Origin: DP-19 sp036496285
GTDB lineage: Bacteria; Desulfobacterota; Binatia; UTPRO1
Reading direction: 5' to 3'
DNA: 64,000 nucleotides
Assembly: GCA_036496285.1 (NCBI GenBank)
Contig: DASXLI010000025.1
Coordinates: 1 to 64,000 of the forward strand
Shown here: piece after piece, positions 24,600-32,662 of the stretch
How the letters are laid out: the number at the start of each line of letters is the position of its first letter
Position numbering within the stretch: position 1 is the stretch's first letter
Program-made: the position numbers and the translations under genes
Notes under the pieces: generated by a model
Told to the model about the DNA's origin: nothing
What the model saw: the letters and a program-made list of their open reading frames with translations, nothing else
The model's database searches: none

Positions 24600-26012
24600 T
24601 CAGGCCCGCGCCGTCGCGGCGAGCGCGACGTCCGCGGCGGTGCGCGGCTGTCGCGCCGTCGACCAGAGCGCGTAGAGAAAGAACCCCTGCCCGGTCACGA
24701 TCAGCAGGCCCGCGACGGTCCGCGCCCACCAGAAGGGCATCGAGGCGACGACCGACTCGCCCCAGTGGCTGAGCCCGGCCCAACTGTAGCCCTGCACGAC
24801 TCCGGCAGCGGTCAGATCGATGACCATCACGACGAGGCCGATGAACGTGAGCCAGTAGTGGACGGTCAGAAGCCGGGGATTGGCCCACGGCCGCCCGACG
24901 GCGCGCGGCCACAGCTCGACGAACAGCCCCATGATCCAGAAGCCGAAGACGCCGAACATCACCATGTGGGCGTGCGCCACGACCCAGTCGGTGAAGTGGA
25001 TGATCTTCTGGAAGGTCAGGGTCACCTGGAACGCGCACTGGAAGCAGGTGACGGCGTAGAGGACGAGGCCGGTGAAGAACCAGCGGACGGCGAGGTTGCC
25101 GCGGATCGCGTCGGAGCGGCCGTGCAGCGTCCCGAAGAAGTTGGCGATCACCGTGATCACGACGATCTCGACCGCGATCGTCGCCACCACCGCGCCGTAC
25201 TGTGCGTACATCGGGATCGGGCTGAAGAGGAAGTGGTGCACGCCCTGCATCGGGTAGAAGAACGCCAGGCCCCAGAAGCCGATGAGCGACAGCGCGTGGC
25301 TCCAGACCGGCTTCCGCAACAGGAGCGGGATGAAGAAGTACATGAGGCCGATGCCGATCGGCGTGACGAACAGCCCGACCAGATCGTGGATGTAGAGGCC
25401 CGTGATCGCGGCGCCGGCGGTGCCCGGCACCCAGAACTGGGGCAGGTAGTTGCCCATGAAGTACACGAGGCCCGTCCAGGCGAAGGCGGCCAGGAAGTAC
25501 CAGAGGCTCACGTAGAGCCCCTGCTCGCTGCTGCGGAAGATCGGCGTCGAGAGGTTGATGACGAGGAGCACGAGCCCGACCACGACGAGCGGGTCGACGA
25601 AGATCGGCGTCTCACCCCACTCGATCCCCTGCCCGTAGCCGGCGAGCTCGCCCGCCACCGTGAGCACCATGATGAGCTGCCACGCACCGAAGATCAGCCA
25701 ACCGAGCGCATCCGAGAGGATCGGACGCAGGGTGAGGCGGGGAATGGCGAACAGCATGCCCGCGATGAAGGCGTTGGCGATGAAGCCGTACGCCGCCATG
25801 TTGGTGTGCACCATGCGCACGCGGCCCGGGGACAGCCACTCGACGCCGGGAAACGGGTAGATGTTGTTGAACTGGAAGGCATACGCGAGCCCGCCGAGGA
25901 GGCTCACGGTGAACCAGAGCGCGCTCGCGGAGAGATGCCAGCGCATCAGGTCGACGTTGACGAGCGGGCGCCGTCCGGCATCCGCGGTCATGGGTAGCAT
26001 CGTGGGCGTCAT
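24600..26012 (-). CDS. ccoN: cbb3-type cytochrome c oxidase subunit I
   Basis: 470 residues, about 12 membrane helices. This is the catalytic heme-copper subunit that reduces oxygen to water. Ligands are visible: low-spin heme His in RMVHTNMAAYGF; CuB His in YIHDLVGLFVTP; CuB His-His in GVHHFLFSPIP with the active-site Tyr 6 residues earlier (FFYPMQG); heme His residues in DWVVAHAHMVMFG. The ATG overlaps the stop of the preceding cytochrome gene by 4 bases. Related nitric oxide reductases are a weaker alternative; the Tyr and the adjacent CcoO argue for an oxidase. Confidence 0.94.
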   Translation of the reverse strand: MTPTMLPMTADAGRRPLVNVDLMRWHLSASALWFTVSLLGGLAYAFQFNNIYPFPGVEWLSPGRVRMVHTNMAAYGFIANAFIAGMLFAIPRLTLRPILSDALGWLIFGAWQLIMVLTVAGELAGYGQGIEWGETPIFVDPLVVVGLVLLVINLSTPIFRSSEQGLYVSLWYFLAAFAWTGLVYFMGNYLPQFWVPGTAGAAITGLYIHDLVGLFVTPIGIGLMYFFIPLLLRKPVWSHALSLIGFWGLAFFYPMQGVHHFLFSPIPMYAQYGAVVATIAVEIVVITVIANFFGTLHGRSDAIRGNLAVRWFFTGLVLYAVTCFQCAFQVTLTFQKIIHFTDWVVAHAHMVMFGVFGFWIMGLFVELWPRAVGRPWANPRLLTVHYWLTFIGLVVMVIDLTAAGVVQGYSWAGLSHWGESVVASMPFWWARTVAGLLIVTGQGFFLYALWSTARQPRTAADVALAATARA

Positions 26013-26791
26013 GGGCGATCGTCTTTCTTGGCGGGGGTCGCGCGCAGCGAGATGATGTACGAGACGAGGTTCCAGGCGTCGCCCTCGCGGATGTTGTCCC
26101 CGTCGGGCTCGCCGAAGATGTCGGCGTAGGACGGCATCGCCGTGCCGCCGACCCCGGTCATGAAGGTGCGATACACGTCCTGCACGGTCGGACCGCTCTT
26201 CAGGCGGCCCTTGGTGAAGTCGAACGGCCGTTGCGGGTTGCCCCACACGTCGGGCGGGAGCTGCTGCGCGGACGGACCGTCGCCGCGGCCGCCGTCGCCG
26301 TGGCAGGTCGAGCACTCGAGGAGCTGAAAGAGCTCGCGTCCGCGCTGCACGGCCTCCGGCTTGCCGAAGGTCGCGGGCAACGGCGGGATGTAGATCGACG
26401 CGCCGGCGCCGCGCGTGTCCCAGTCGGGAAAGAAGCCCTTCACGTACTCGAGCACCGCGATGCGCTCGCGCTCGGTCAGGAGCGCCCAGTCCGGCATCGA
26501 CGTGCGGTACACCCCGCGGCTGATAATCTTGTACAGGTCCTCATCGGTCGGCAGCGTCCCGCTCGGCGTCGAGCGGAACTTGAACACCCCGCTCGTGAAG
26601 TCGCGCGGCTTGGTGATGAGCATCGACGCGGCGACGCCCTTGCCGTCGCCGTGCTCCCCGTGGCACCCGACGCAGTAGCGCGTGTAGACGAACGCGCCTT
26701 CCGTGCGCAGGATCTGCCGCTGCGTCTGGTCGGCGCGCGACGGCGTCGCCGCGGCGAGGAGGAGCGCGAGCGCGAGGGCCGTGCGCCTCAT
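26009..26791 (-). CDS. Secreted diheme cytochrome c, likely electron donor or CcoP substitute
   Basis: 260 residues. Signal peptide 1-21 (ALALALLLAAATPSRA). Two c-type heme sites, YCVGCHGEHGDGKG near residue 40 and CSTCHGDGGRGDGP near residue 165, each begin a cytochrome c domain. There is no membrane anchor. It sits where CcoP (membrane-bound diheme) would be encoded but comes before ccoN, overlapping its start by 4 bases. It also overlaps the upstream gene by 4 bases. Probably a periplasmic feeder of electrons to CcoO/CcoN. Confidence 0.92.
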   Translation of the reverse strand: MRRTALALALLLAAATPSRADQTQRQILRTEGAFVYTRYCVGCHGEHGDGKGVAASMLITKPRDFTSGVFKFRSTPSGTLPTDEDLYKIISRGVYRTSMPDWALLTERERIAVLEYVKGFFPDWDTRGAGASIYIPPLPATFGKPEAVQRGRELFQLLECSTCHGDGGRGDGPSAQQLPPDVWGNPQRPFDFTKGRLKSGPTVQDVYRTFMTGVGGTAMPSYADIFGEPDGDNIREGDAWNLVSYIISLRATPAKKDDRP

Positions 26792-27396
26792 TGCGCGGTC
26801 ACCGGCCGATACGGGACGAAGCGTCCGAGCGGCTGCAACACGCCGAGCGTCACGCCGTAGATAACGTGGGTCAGGGCCGCGATCCACGCCGGCATGAGCT
26901 CGAGCACGTACGGCTCGCCGACCAGGCGCGGCTGCAGCCACGCGATCACCACGTAGAAGTTCACCACCCACAGGATGAGTCCATAGAGCGCGCCGAACAT
27001 GATCTGCACCGCCGTCCGACCCGGCACGAGGTAGTTCACCAGCACGTGGAAGACGGCGCCGGCGAGCGCGCCGACCGAGAAGTGCACGACCGCGACCAGC
27101 ATGAAGAAGTTCAGGTCGTCGGTCGTGAGGGCGCGGGCGCCGAGGAAGAACGTGCCGTAGACGCGCAGGAGGCGCAGCGGATCCTGGCTGATCAGGACCG
27201 AGCCGATGATGTGGAAGGCAAAGCTCACGAGGCTGCCGAGGATGCCGATCATCGTACCGGCGACCACGTAGAACGTGAGGTAGAAGCCCGCGGGCGGCCA
27301 GGGCACCGGTACCGGCGCGTCGCCGAGCCGGGATTCCAGCGCGGCGATCGCCGCGCGGTGCTGCTCGATCTCGTCGATGATGTCGTCGTTCGGCAT
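26788..27396 (-). CDS. Membrane protein, first gene of oxidase operon
   Basis: 202 residues; I do not recognise the family. A short acidic coiled-coil-like N-terminus (DDIIDEIEQHRAAIAALESRL) is followed by about four membrane helices: FYLTFYVVAGTMIGILGSLV, FMLVAVVHFSVGALAGAVFH, LYGLILWVVNFYVVIAWL and a last one near ALTHVIYGVTLGVLQPLG. Two His residues lie in or next to helices. Its stop overlaps the diheme cytochrome start (ATGA), so it is coupled to the oxidase genes and may be an extra subunit or assembly factor. ATG at 27396 has only a weak ribosome site. Confidence 0.8.
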   Translation of the reverse strand: MPNDDIIDEIEQHRAAIAALESRLGDAPVPVPWPPAGFYLTFYVVAGTMIGILGSLVSFAFHIIGSVLISQDPLRLLRVYGTFFLGARALTTDDLNFFMLVAVVHFSVGALAGAVFHVLVNYLVPGRTAVQIMFGALYGLILWVVNFYVVIAWLQPRLVGEPYVLELMPAWIAALTHVIYGVTLGVLQPLGRFVPYRPVTAQ

Positions 27397-27490
27397 CGCG
27401 AGCGAACGATGAGCAAGCGCCCTGCCATCACGCATGGATGCGCGGCCACGCCGCGTCGCGGCGTTACGGGGTGATTGCGGCCACAGCCGT

Positions 27491-27506
27491 TTCCCAATGC
27501 TGGGAA
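27491..27506. promoter_or_regulatory. 16-bp perfect palindrome upstream of oxidase operon
   Basis: TTCCCA-ATGC-TGGGAA lies in the 196-base gap between the divergent oxidase operon (start 27396) and the small membrane protein (start 27593). It could be an operator controlling either side. A second half-site-like TTGGGAA follows at 27532. No FNR-type TTGAT-N4-ATCAA box is seen. The binding protein is unknown. Confidence 0.4.
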
Positions 27507-27592
27507 CGATCCGGGCCGGCGCTCTCAAGATTGGGAAGCCGCGCATTCCGATCTGCGTCGCTTGCGCCCCCCAGAGGTGGCCGTTTTCGTGC

Positions 27593-27940
27593 ATGTACGA
27601 TCGCGACATGCACGAGGATCACGGCGGCTTCATCGGCGGCTTTCCCGAGCGCGGGATCTGGACGCCGCTCGAGCTCGGCCGCGGGCAGTTCTTCGCGATC
27701 CTCGGGCTCTCGCTCCTCGTCTTCATCTTCACGGACGGAGCGGTCTGGCGGCACGTCACCGACCCGCACACGCTCCGCATCGCGGCGAGCTACGGCATCA
27801 TCCTGCCGCTCGTGTGGGCGGCGCGCTGGCGCAACGGCGCGCCGGGCGCCGGCGGCACCCTCGTCGCCGCGGCCGTGATCGCCGCGATCAAGCTCGTGCT
27901 GACGGCGGGCCTGCTGGTGCTGCTGGCGCTGGCGCGCTAG
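27593..27940 (+). CDS. Small membrane protein, unknown
   Basis: 115 residues. An acidic, Gly-rich N-terminus (MHEDHGGFIGGFPERG) precedes three membrane helices (FFAILGLSLLVFIFTDGAVW, a middle one at AASYGIILPLVWAA, and a last Val/Ala/Leu-rich one). I do not recognise the family. It is divergent from the oxidase operon and its 3' end overlaps the convergent SafE-like gene by 4 bases. A second ATG at 27608 is equally possible; neither has a strong ribosome site. Confidence 0.6.
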   Translation: MYDRDMHEDHGGFIGGFPERGIWTPLELGRGQFFAILGLSLLVFIFTDGAVWRHVTDPHTLRIAASYGIILPLVWAARWRNGAPGAGGTLVAAAVIAAIKLVLTAGLLVLLALAR

Positions 27941-28629
27941 CGCGGCGCGGCCAGCGTCGCGACGTGGACGTGGTGGGCGTGCGGCAGGAGATCCGCGCCG
28001 CGCGCCAGCGTCAGGATGCCGAACACGAGCACCAGGACGGCCGAGGCGCGGGTCAGGCTCAGCCGGACGGTGGGGCGGGCGAGCACGCGCGCGAGTCCGA
28101 GCGCCAGCATGGCGGGAATCGTCCCGAGCCCGAACGCGAGCATGGTGAGCATCCCCTGCAGGACGGAAGCCGTCGCGGCGGCATGGGCCGCGAAGGCGTA
28201 CACGAGCTGGCACGGCAGGAACGCGTTGAAGACCCCGAGGGCGAGCGGCGCGGCGGGCGACTGCGAATGCATCACGCCGCGCAGGAGGCGCCCCACCGTG
28301 GCGCCGGCGAGCGCGGCGCCGCGCCGTCCGATCCCGGTCGGCACGCCGAGCATGTCGAGGGCGACGAGCACCATCACCGCGCCCGCGCCGATCGCCAGGC
28401 CGCGCTCGACGGCACGCACGGGCGCCACCCCGACGAGCGCCGCGCCCGCGCCGCCCGAGAGCGCGCCGATGAACACGAGCGCCTGCAGGCGTCCGAGATT
28501 GTAGAGCACCTGGCGCACGACCGGGCGATGCCGGCTTCCCGCGATCGCCAGCGGAAAAGCCCCGCACATGCCGACGCAGTGCAACGAGCCGGCGAGCCCA
28601 CCGAGAAAGATCGCGACGTACGTCAGCAT
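27937..28629 (-). CDS. SafE/UreH-like membrane protein (TauE/SafE superfamily)
   Basis: 230 residues, about six helices. The opening FLGGLAGSLHCVGMCGAFPL (CxGMCG) is characteristic of the UreH-type branch of the TauE/SafE superfamily, which is often coded next to cbb3 oxidase maturation genes. Such proteins are thought to handle metals or sulfite. The Cys pair and His in the first helix could bind copper. A C-terminal HAHHVHVATL tail is His-rich. The start at 28629 is chosen because the helix begins there. Neighbouring oxidase genes make a copper or assembly role the best guess. Confidence 0.82.
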   Translation of the reverse strand: MLTYVAIFLGGLAGSLHCVGMCGAFPLAIAGSRHRPVVRQVLYNLGRLQALVFIGALSGGAGAALVGVAPVRAVERGLAIGAGAVMVLVALDMLGVPTGIGRRGAALAGATVGRLLRGVMHSQSPAAPLALGVFNAFLPCQLVYAFAAHAAATASVLQGMLTMLAFGLGTIPAMLALGLARVLARPTVRLSLTRASAVLVLVFGILTLARGADLLPHAHHVHVATLAAPR

Positions 28630-28660
28630 CGACGTCCTCAGCTCGCGCGGCGACGCCGCG

Positions 28661-29920
28661 CTATGCCGCCCCCTCGATCGGCAGGCTGATGGTGAACGCC
28701 GTCCCGGCGCCCGGGGCGCTCTCGACGGCGATCGTTCCGCCCATCCGCTCGACGGCCATCTTGCAGAAGACGAGCCCGAGGCCGATGTCGTCGCGGTGCG
28801 CCCCCTGCATGCGCTCCGGCTTCGCAAAGAGGTGCGCCTGCTCCTCGGAAGACATGCCGCGGCCGCCGTCCCGAACGTGCAGCAGCACGCGGTCGCGCTC
28901 CAGACGCGCCCCGAGATCGATGCGCGATGCGGCGCTGTGGCGGATGGCGTTCACGACCAGATTGTTCAGCACCCGGCGGAGCAGCCAGCGGTCCGTCACG
29001 ACGATCGGGATACGGCCGGCGTCGACGGCGATCACCTGCCCCGCCATCTCCGCCGCAGCGTGATACTCGGCGCTGCACTCGCCGAGCAGCGCGCCCAGGT
29101 CCACCGGCTCGAGCCGCAACTCGAGCCGCCCCTCGCGCATCTGATCGATCTCGAGCAGGTTCTCGATCATGCGCATGAGGTCGCGGGCGCTGCGCTGGAT
29201 CTGCTCGAAGTGCCGGCGGCTCGGGTCGTGGTCCTCGCCCCGGCGGAGCGCGAGCTGGGCCACCGCGAGGATGCCGCCGAGCGGCCCCTTGAGATCGTGG
29301 ACGATCATGCCGGTGAGGTCGGCCTTGGCGCGCTCGACGCGCGCCTTCTCCGCGAGCGCGTGCTCCGCGACCTCCGCCATGCGGCGGTAGTCCTGCGCCA
29401 GGACGCGATCGACGTAGCCGCTCATGATGTAGGAGTCGATCGCGAGCCCCATGTCGAGGTAGACGACCTTCATGAAGGTCTCGAGCAGGGCCAGGAGCCG
29501 GTCGGGGTCGTCCGGGTAGCGCTCGCGCAGGCGCGTCGCGAGCAGGCGCACGTACAGGCGATACGTGCCGAGATACCACTCGGGGCGCAGATCGATCCGC
29601 GCGTGCGCCGCGCCGACCCGCAGCCGGCTCTCGAAGTAGCGGAGGTCGAAGTCGCCTTCGAGCATGCGGAGGAAGTAGTCGCGCTGCAGGACCTTCAAGC
29701 GGGCGATCTGCTCGTCACCCCCGAGGACGCGGCGCGTCTCCTCGAACGCGATCAGGTGGCGGTAGAAGTCCTCGACGATCCCGTCGACGTTGTCCTCGGC
29801 GAAGGCACGCAGCTCCTCGAGGCGTGCCTCGTCCTCGGGGCCGAAGCCGAGGAAGGCGAGCCGCCGCGCCCTGCTGGTCTCGTCGAGCCCGGCCTGCGCG
29901 AGGAGATCCCCTGACGCCAT
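28661..29920 (-). CDS. Globin-coupled histidine kinase
   Basis: 419 residues. The N-terminal domain (about 1-185) is a protoglobin of the HemAT type: LAFLGFGPEDEARL, EDFYRHLIAFEETRRVL, and RVGAAHARIDLRPEWYLGTY, where His is the proximal heme ligand. A helical linker leads to the kinase domain with H-box MIVHDLKGPLGGIL, N-box VLNNLVVNAIRHS, DGGRGMS and GLGLVFCKMAVERMGG. It should sense oxygen or NO through heme and phosphorylate a response regulator. The nearby NtrC-type regulator (31134) is a candidate partner. ATG at 29920 chosen by the start of the globin homology. Confidence 0.92.
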   Translation of the reverse strand: MASGDLLAQAGLDETSRARRLAFLGFGPEDEARLEELRAFAEDNVDGIVEDFYRHLIAFEETRRVLGGDEQIARLKVLQRDYFLRMLEGDFDLRYFESRLRVGAAHARIDLRPEWYLGTYRLYVRLLATRLRERYPDDPDRLLALLETFMKVVYLDMGLAIDSYIMSGYVDRVLAQDYRRMAEVAEHALAEKARVERAKADLTGMIVHDLKGPLGGILAVAQLALRRGEDHDPSRRHFEQIQRSARDLMRMIENLLEIDQMREGRLELRLEPVDLGALLGECSAEYHAAAEMAGQVIAVDAGRIPIVVTDRWLLRRVLNNLVVNAIRHSAASRIDLGARLERDRVLLHVRDGGRGMSSEEQAHLFAKPERMQGAHRDDIGLGLVFCKMAVERMGGTIAVESAPGAGTAFTISLPIEGAA

Positions 29921-29965
29921 CGCGCCCGCGTTGTACCATTGTGCTCGCGCGACGACCACGCGCCG

Positions 29966-30979
29966 CTAGTGCGTCACGACCGGAACCGGCTCCGCCTCGA
30001 GCACCTTCTCGTCCGACGCTTCCAGCGCCTCGTACTGGAGGATGCCGAGATCCTCGAAACGGCCGCGCAGCCAGCCGTCGAGCAGCCCGAGCTTCTTCAC
30101 GTTGGGGACGATGTTCGAGAACAGCATGCGGCGGAACTCGAGCATGCTCGGCGCCTCGAGGGCATAGCGGCAGCACTCGTCGGCCGGCATCCCCATGCGC
30201 TCCCAGACGTCGCGCGCCAGGAAGCGGTCGCGCATGAGCACACACGCCTCGTACGCGAACTCCTGGCGCTCGCGGATCTCGGGGGCCGTGAACTCCGTGC
30301 GGTAGAAGTCGCGCAGGGAAATCACGCCGAAGGCGACGTGGCGCGCCTCGTCGCGCATCACGTGGTACGTGAGGTCCTTGATCAAGGGCTCGTTGGCGTA
30401 GGCGCGGATGAAGCCGAACGCGGAGAGCGCGAGCCCCTCCACCAGGATCTGCATGCCGAGGTACTTCATGTCCCAGCGCCGGTCGGACAGGATCTGGTCG
30501 AGCAGCGTCTTCAGGTGCGGGTTGATCGGATAGACCTTCTCGAGCTTCGTGCGCAGGTAGCGGTCGTACACCTCGACGTGCCGCGCCTCGTCCACGACCT
30601 GCGTCGCCGCGTAGAGCTTGGCGTCCATCACCGGCACGACGTCGACGAGCTGCGACGTCGCCAGCAGCGCCCCCTGCTCACCGTGGAGGAACTGCGACAG
30701 GATCCACGACATCGACTCGTGACGCAGGTTTGCGCGCTCGCGCGTCGTCAGCCGGTCCCACATCGGCGAGCCGTAGATCGCGATCTGCGAGTCGGGCAGG
30801 TTCTCGGCCTCCGGCTCGACGTTGCAGCTCCAGTCGAGCGTCGTCGCGCCGTCCCACTGATCGCGCTTGGCGTTGCCGTAGAGCCGCCCGAGACGGGCGT
30901 CCCGATGGCTGTAGTCCCACGTGAACGTGGTGTCGAAGCTCGTGCGGATGGTCTCGACGTCGCTCGGCATTTGCAGCAT
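29966..30979 (-). CDS. Ferritin-like diiron protein (AurF/R2-like)
   Basis: 337 residues, mostly helical. Diiron ligands are readable as E, ExxH, E, ExxH: HGEQGALLATS, then VVDEARHVEVYDRYL, then QILVEGLALSAFG, then VMRDEARHVAFGV. This is the pattern of R2-like oxidases and AurF-type N-oxygenases. Members oxidise amines, fatty acids or other small substrates with oxygen; the substrate here is unknown. The start at 30979 has GAGGAGG upstream. It lies 45 bases upstream of the globin-coupled kinase gene on the same strand, which would fit an oxygen-responsive unit. 30980-31133 holds no gene. Confidence 0.85.
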   Translation of the reverse strand: MLQMPSDVETIRTSFDTTFTWDYSHRDARLGRLYGNAKRDQWDGATTLDWSCNVEPEAENLPDSQIAIYGSPMWDRLTTRERANLRHESMSWILSQFLHGEQGALLATSQLVDVVPVMDAKLYAATQVVDEARHVEVYDRYLRTKLEKVYPINPHLKTLLDQILSDRRWDMKYLGMQILVEGLALSAFGFIRAYANEPLIKDLTYHVMRDEARHVAFGVISLRDFYRTEFTAPEIRERQEFAYEACVLMRDRFLARDVWERMGMPADECCRYALEAPSMLEFRRMLFSNIVPNVKKLGLLDGWLRGRFEDLGILQYEALEASDEKVLEAEPVPVVTH

Positions 30980-31133
30980 CCGGCCTCCTCGGACGAAGGG
31001 TTTGGCGGCTCGAACGTGCAGCCGCCGTGCCATGCGTTCCTGGAGGGATTGGTGCGCGTTTCCAGCTACTTCCGGGCGTGGGATTCCGAGGAATGAGAGC
31101 GGAGCGGGCCGGGAATTCCGACCGCTGACAAGC

Positions 31134-32525
31134 TCAGGCCGGGCCGGCCTCGCCCGGGCCGACCTCCAGCTCCTCGAGCTTGCGGTACAGCGACGACAGC
31201 GACACGCCGAGCAGCTCGGCCGCCCGCTTCTTGTCCTGATCGACCTTCGCCAGGACGGCCTGGATGTGCGCCTTCTCGTAGGCGTGCATGGCATCGCGCA
31301 GATCGTCGCTCGCCGGGATGGCGACCGCGCCGTCGATGCGCAAGGCACGTGGCAGGTCGGCGGGGGTGATCCATTCACCCTCGCCGAGGATCATCGCGTG
31401 CTCGATCACGTTGTCGAGCTCGCGCACGTTGCCCTTCCAGGGCAACGCCATCAGGATCTTCATCGTCGGGCCGTCGACGCCCTTGAACGCACGCTTGAGC
31501 TCGCGGTTGTGCTTGCCGACGAAGTGCTCGATCAGGGGCGGAATGTCCTCGCGGCGCTCGCGCAGCGGCGGGATCTCGATGCCCACGACGTTCAATCGGT
31601 AGAAGAGATCCTCGCGGAACTGTCCCGCCTCGACCGCCTTGACGAGATCGCGGTTGGTGGCGGCGATGACCCGGACGTCGAGCTTCAGCGGCGCGGTGGC
31701 GCCGACCGGGAGGATCTCCTTCTGCTCGATCGCCCGCAGCAGCTTCACTTGCAGGCCGAGGGGCAGGTCGCCGATCTCGTCGAGGAAGATCGTCCCGCCG
31801 CGCGCGCGCTGGAAGAGACCCTCCTGGTTGCTGACCGCGCCGGTGAAGGCACCGCGGAGGTGCCCGAAGAGCTGGCTCTCGAGCAGTTGCTCGGGAATCG
31901 CGCCGCAGTTGACCGGCAGGAAGATGCGGTCGGCGAGCTCGCTGAAGTGGTGGATGGCGCGCGCCACCACCTCCTTCCCTGCCCCGCTCTCGCCCGTGAT
32001 GAGCACGGTGCTGCCCGTCGGCGCGACGCGCTGCACCAGCCGCATGACGTCACGCATCGCGTTCGAGCGGCCGATCAGCTTGTCGAAGTCCCATTGCCGC
32101 GCAACCTGGTTGCGCAGGAGCTGATTCTCCCAGGCCACCTGGCGATGGCGCATGAGATGGTCGATCTTGTGGAGCACGTCCTCGAAGATGAGGGGCTTCA
32201 GCAGATAGTCGTGCGCGCCGCGCTGCAGCGCCTCGACCGCCGTCTCGACCGTGGCGTGCGCCGTCATGAGCAGCACCAGCGTCTGCGGCGCCACCTCACG
32301 CGCGTGGCTCAGCACGGCGAGGCCGTCCGCCCCCGGCATGCGGAGGTCGGAGATCGCGACGTCGAACTCGCGGCCGTCGAGCGCCTTCATGGCCGCCGCG
32401 CCGTCGCTGACGGCGGTGACCTCGTAGCCCTCGTCGCGCAGCACCTCGGCGAGGCTCTCCCGCACGGCGGCCTCGTCCTCGGCGATCAGGACGGCGCCGC
32501 GCGCCGGCGGTACAGGATTCGTCAT
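31134..32525 (-). CDS. NtrC-type sigma-54 response regulator
   Basis: 463 residues. Receiver domain about 10-125 (LIAEDEAAVRES, phospho-acceptor Asp in VAISDLRMPGADG, KPL). AAA+ domain about 140-375: Walker A GESGAGKE, GAFTGA loop RGAFTGAVSNQEG that contacts sigma-54, Walker B FLDEIGDLP, and RLNVVGIEIPPLRER. A Fis-type HTH lies at the C-terminus (RAAELLGVSLSSLYRKLEEL). It activates sigma-54 promoters; targets are not known. It is divergent from a triheme cytochrome gene. No kinase is directly adjacent, so the globin-coupled kinase is a possible partner. GTG at 32555 is an alternative start. Confidence 0.94.
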   Translation of the reverse strand: MTNPVPPARGAVLIAEDEAAVRESLAEVLRDEGYEVTAVSDGAAAMKALDGREFDVAISDLRMPGADGLAVLSHAREVAPQTLVLLMTAHATVETAVEALQRGAHDYLLKPLIFEDVLHKIDHLMRHRQVAWENQLLRNQVARQWDFDKLIGRSNAMRDVMRLVQRVAPTGSTVLITGESGAGKEVVARAIHHFSELADRIFLPVNCGAIPEQLLESQLFGHLRGAFTGAVSNQEGLFQRARGGTIFLDEIGDLPLGLQVKLLRAIEQKEILPVGATAPLKLDVRVIAATNRDLVKAVEAGQFREDLFYRLNVVGIEIPPLRERREDIPPLIEHFVGKHNRELKRAFKGVDGPTMKILMALPWKGNVRELDNVIEHAMILGEGEWITPADLPRALRIDGAVAIPASDDLRDAMHAYEKAHIQAVLAKVDQDKKRAAELLGVSLSSLYRKLEELEVGPGEAGPA

Positions 32526-32662
32526 GGGCGAGGAGTCCGCATCGAGACTCACTAATGCACCACCCTCGTCGCCGCAATCATCAGCCGTCGGCGCCCGCCG
32601 CGCCGCGACACGGCTTGCATCCATCGCAACGGTGAGAAATGAGGGGGCATGAGCGATCGTCG

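Noticed and set aside
24600..26012. CcoN read as a nitric oxide reductase NorB
   Set aside because: The active-site Tyr before the His-His pair and the CcoO subunit next to it indicate an oxygen reductase.
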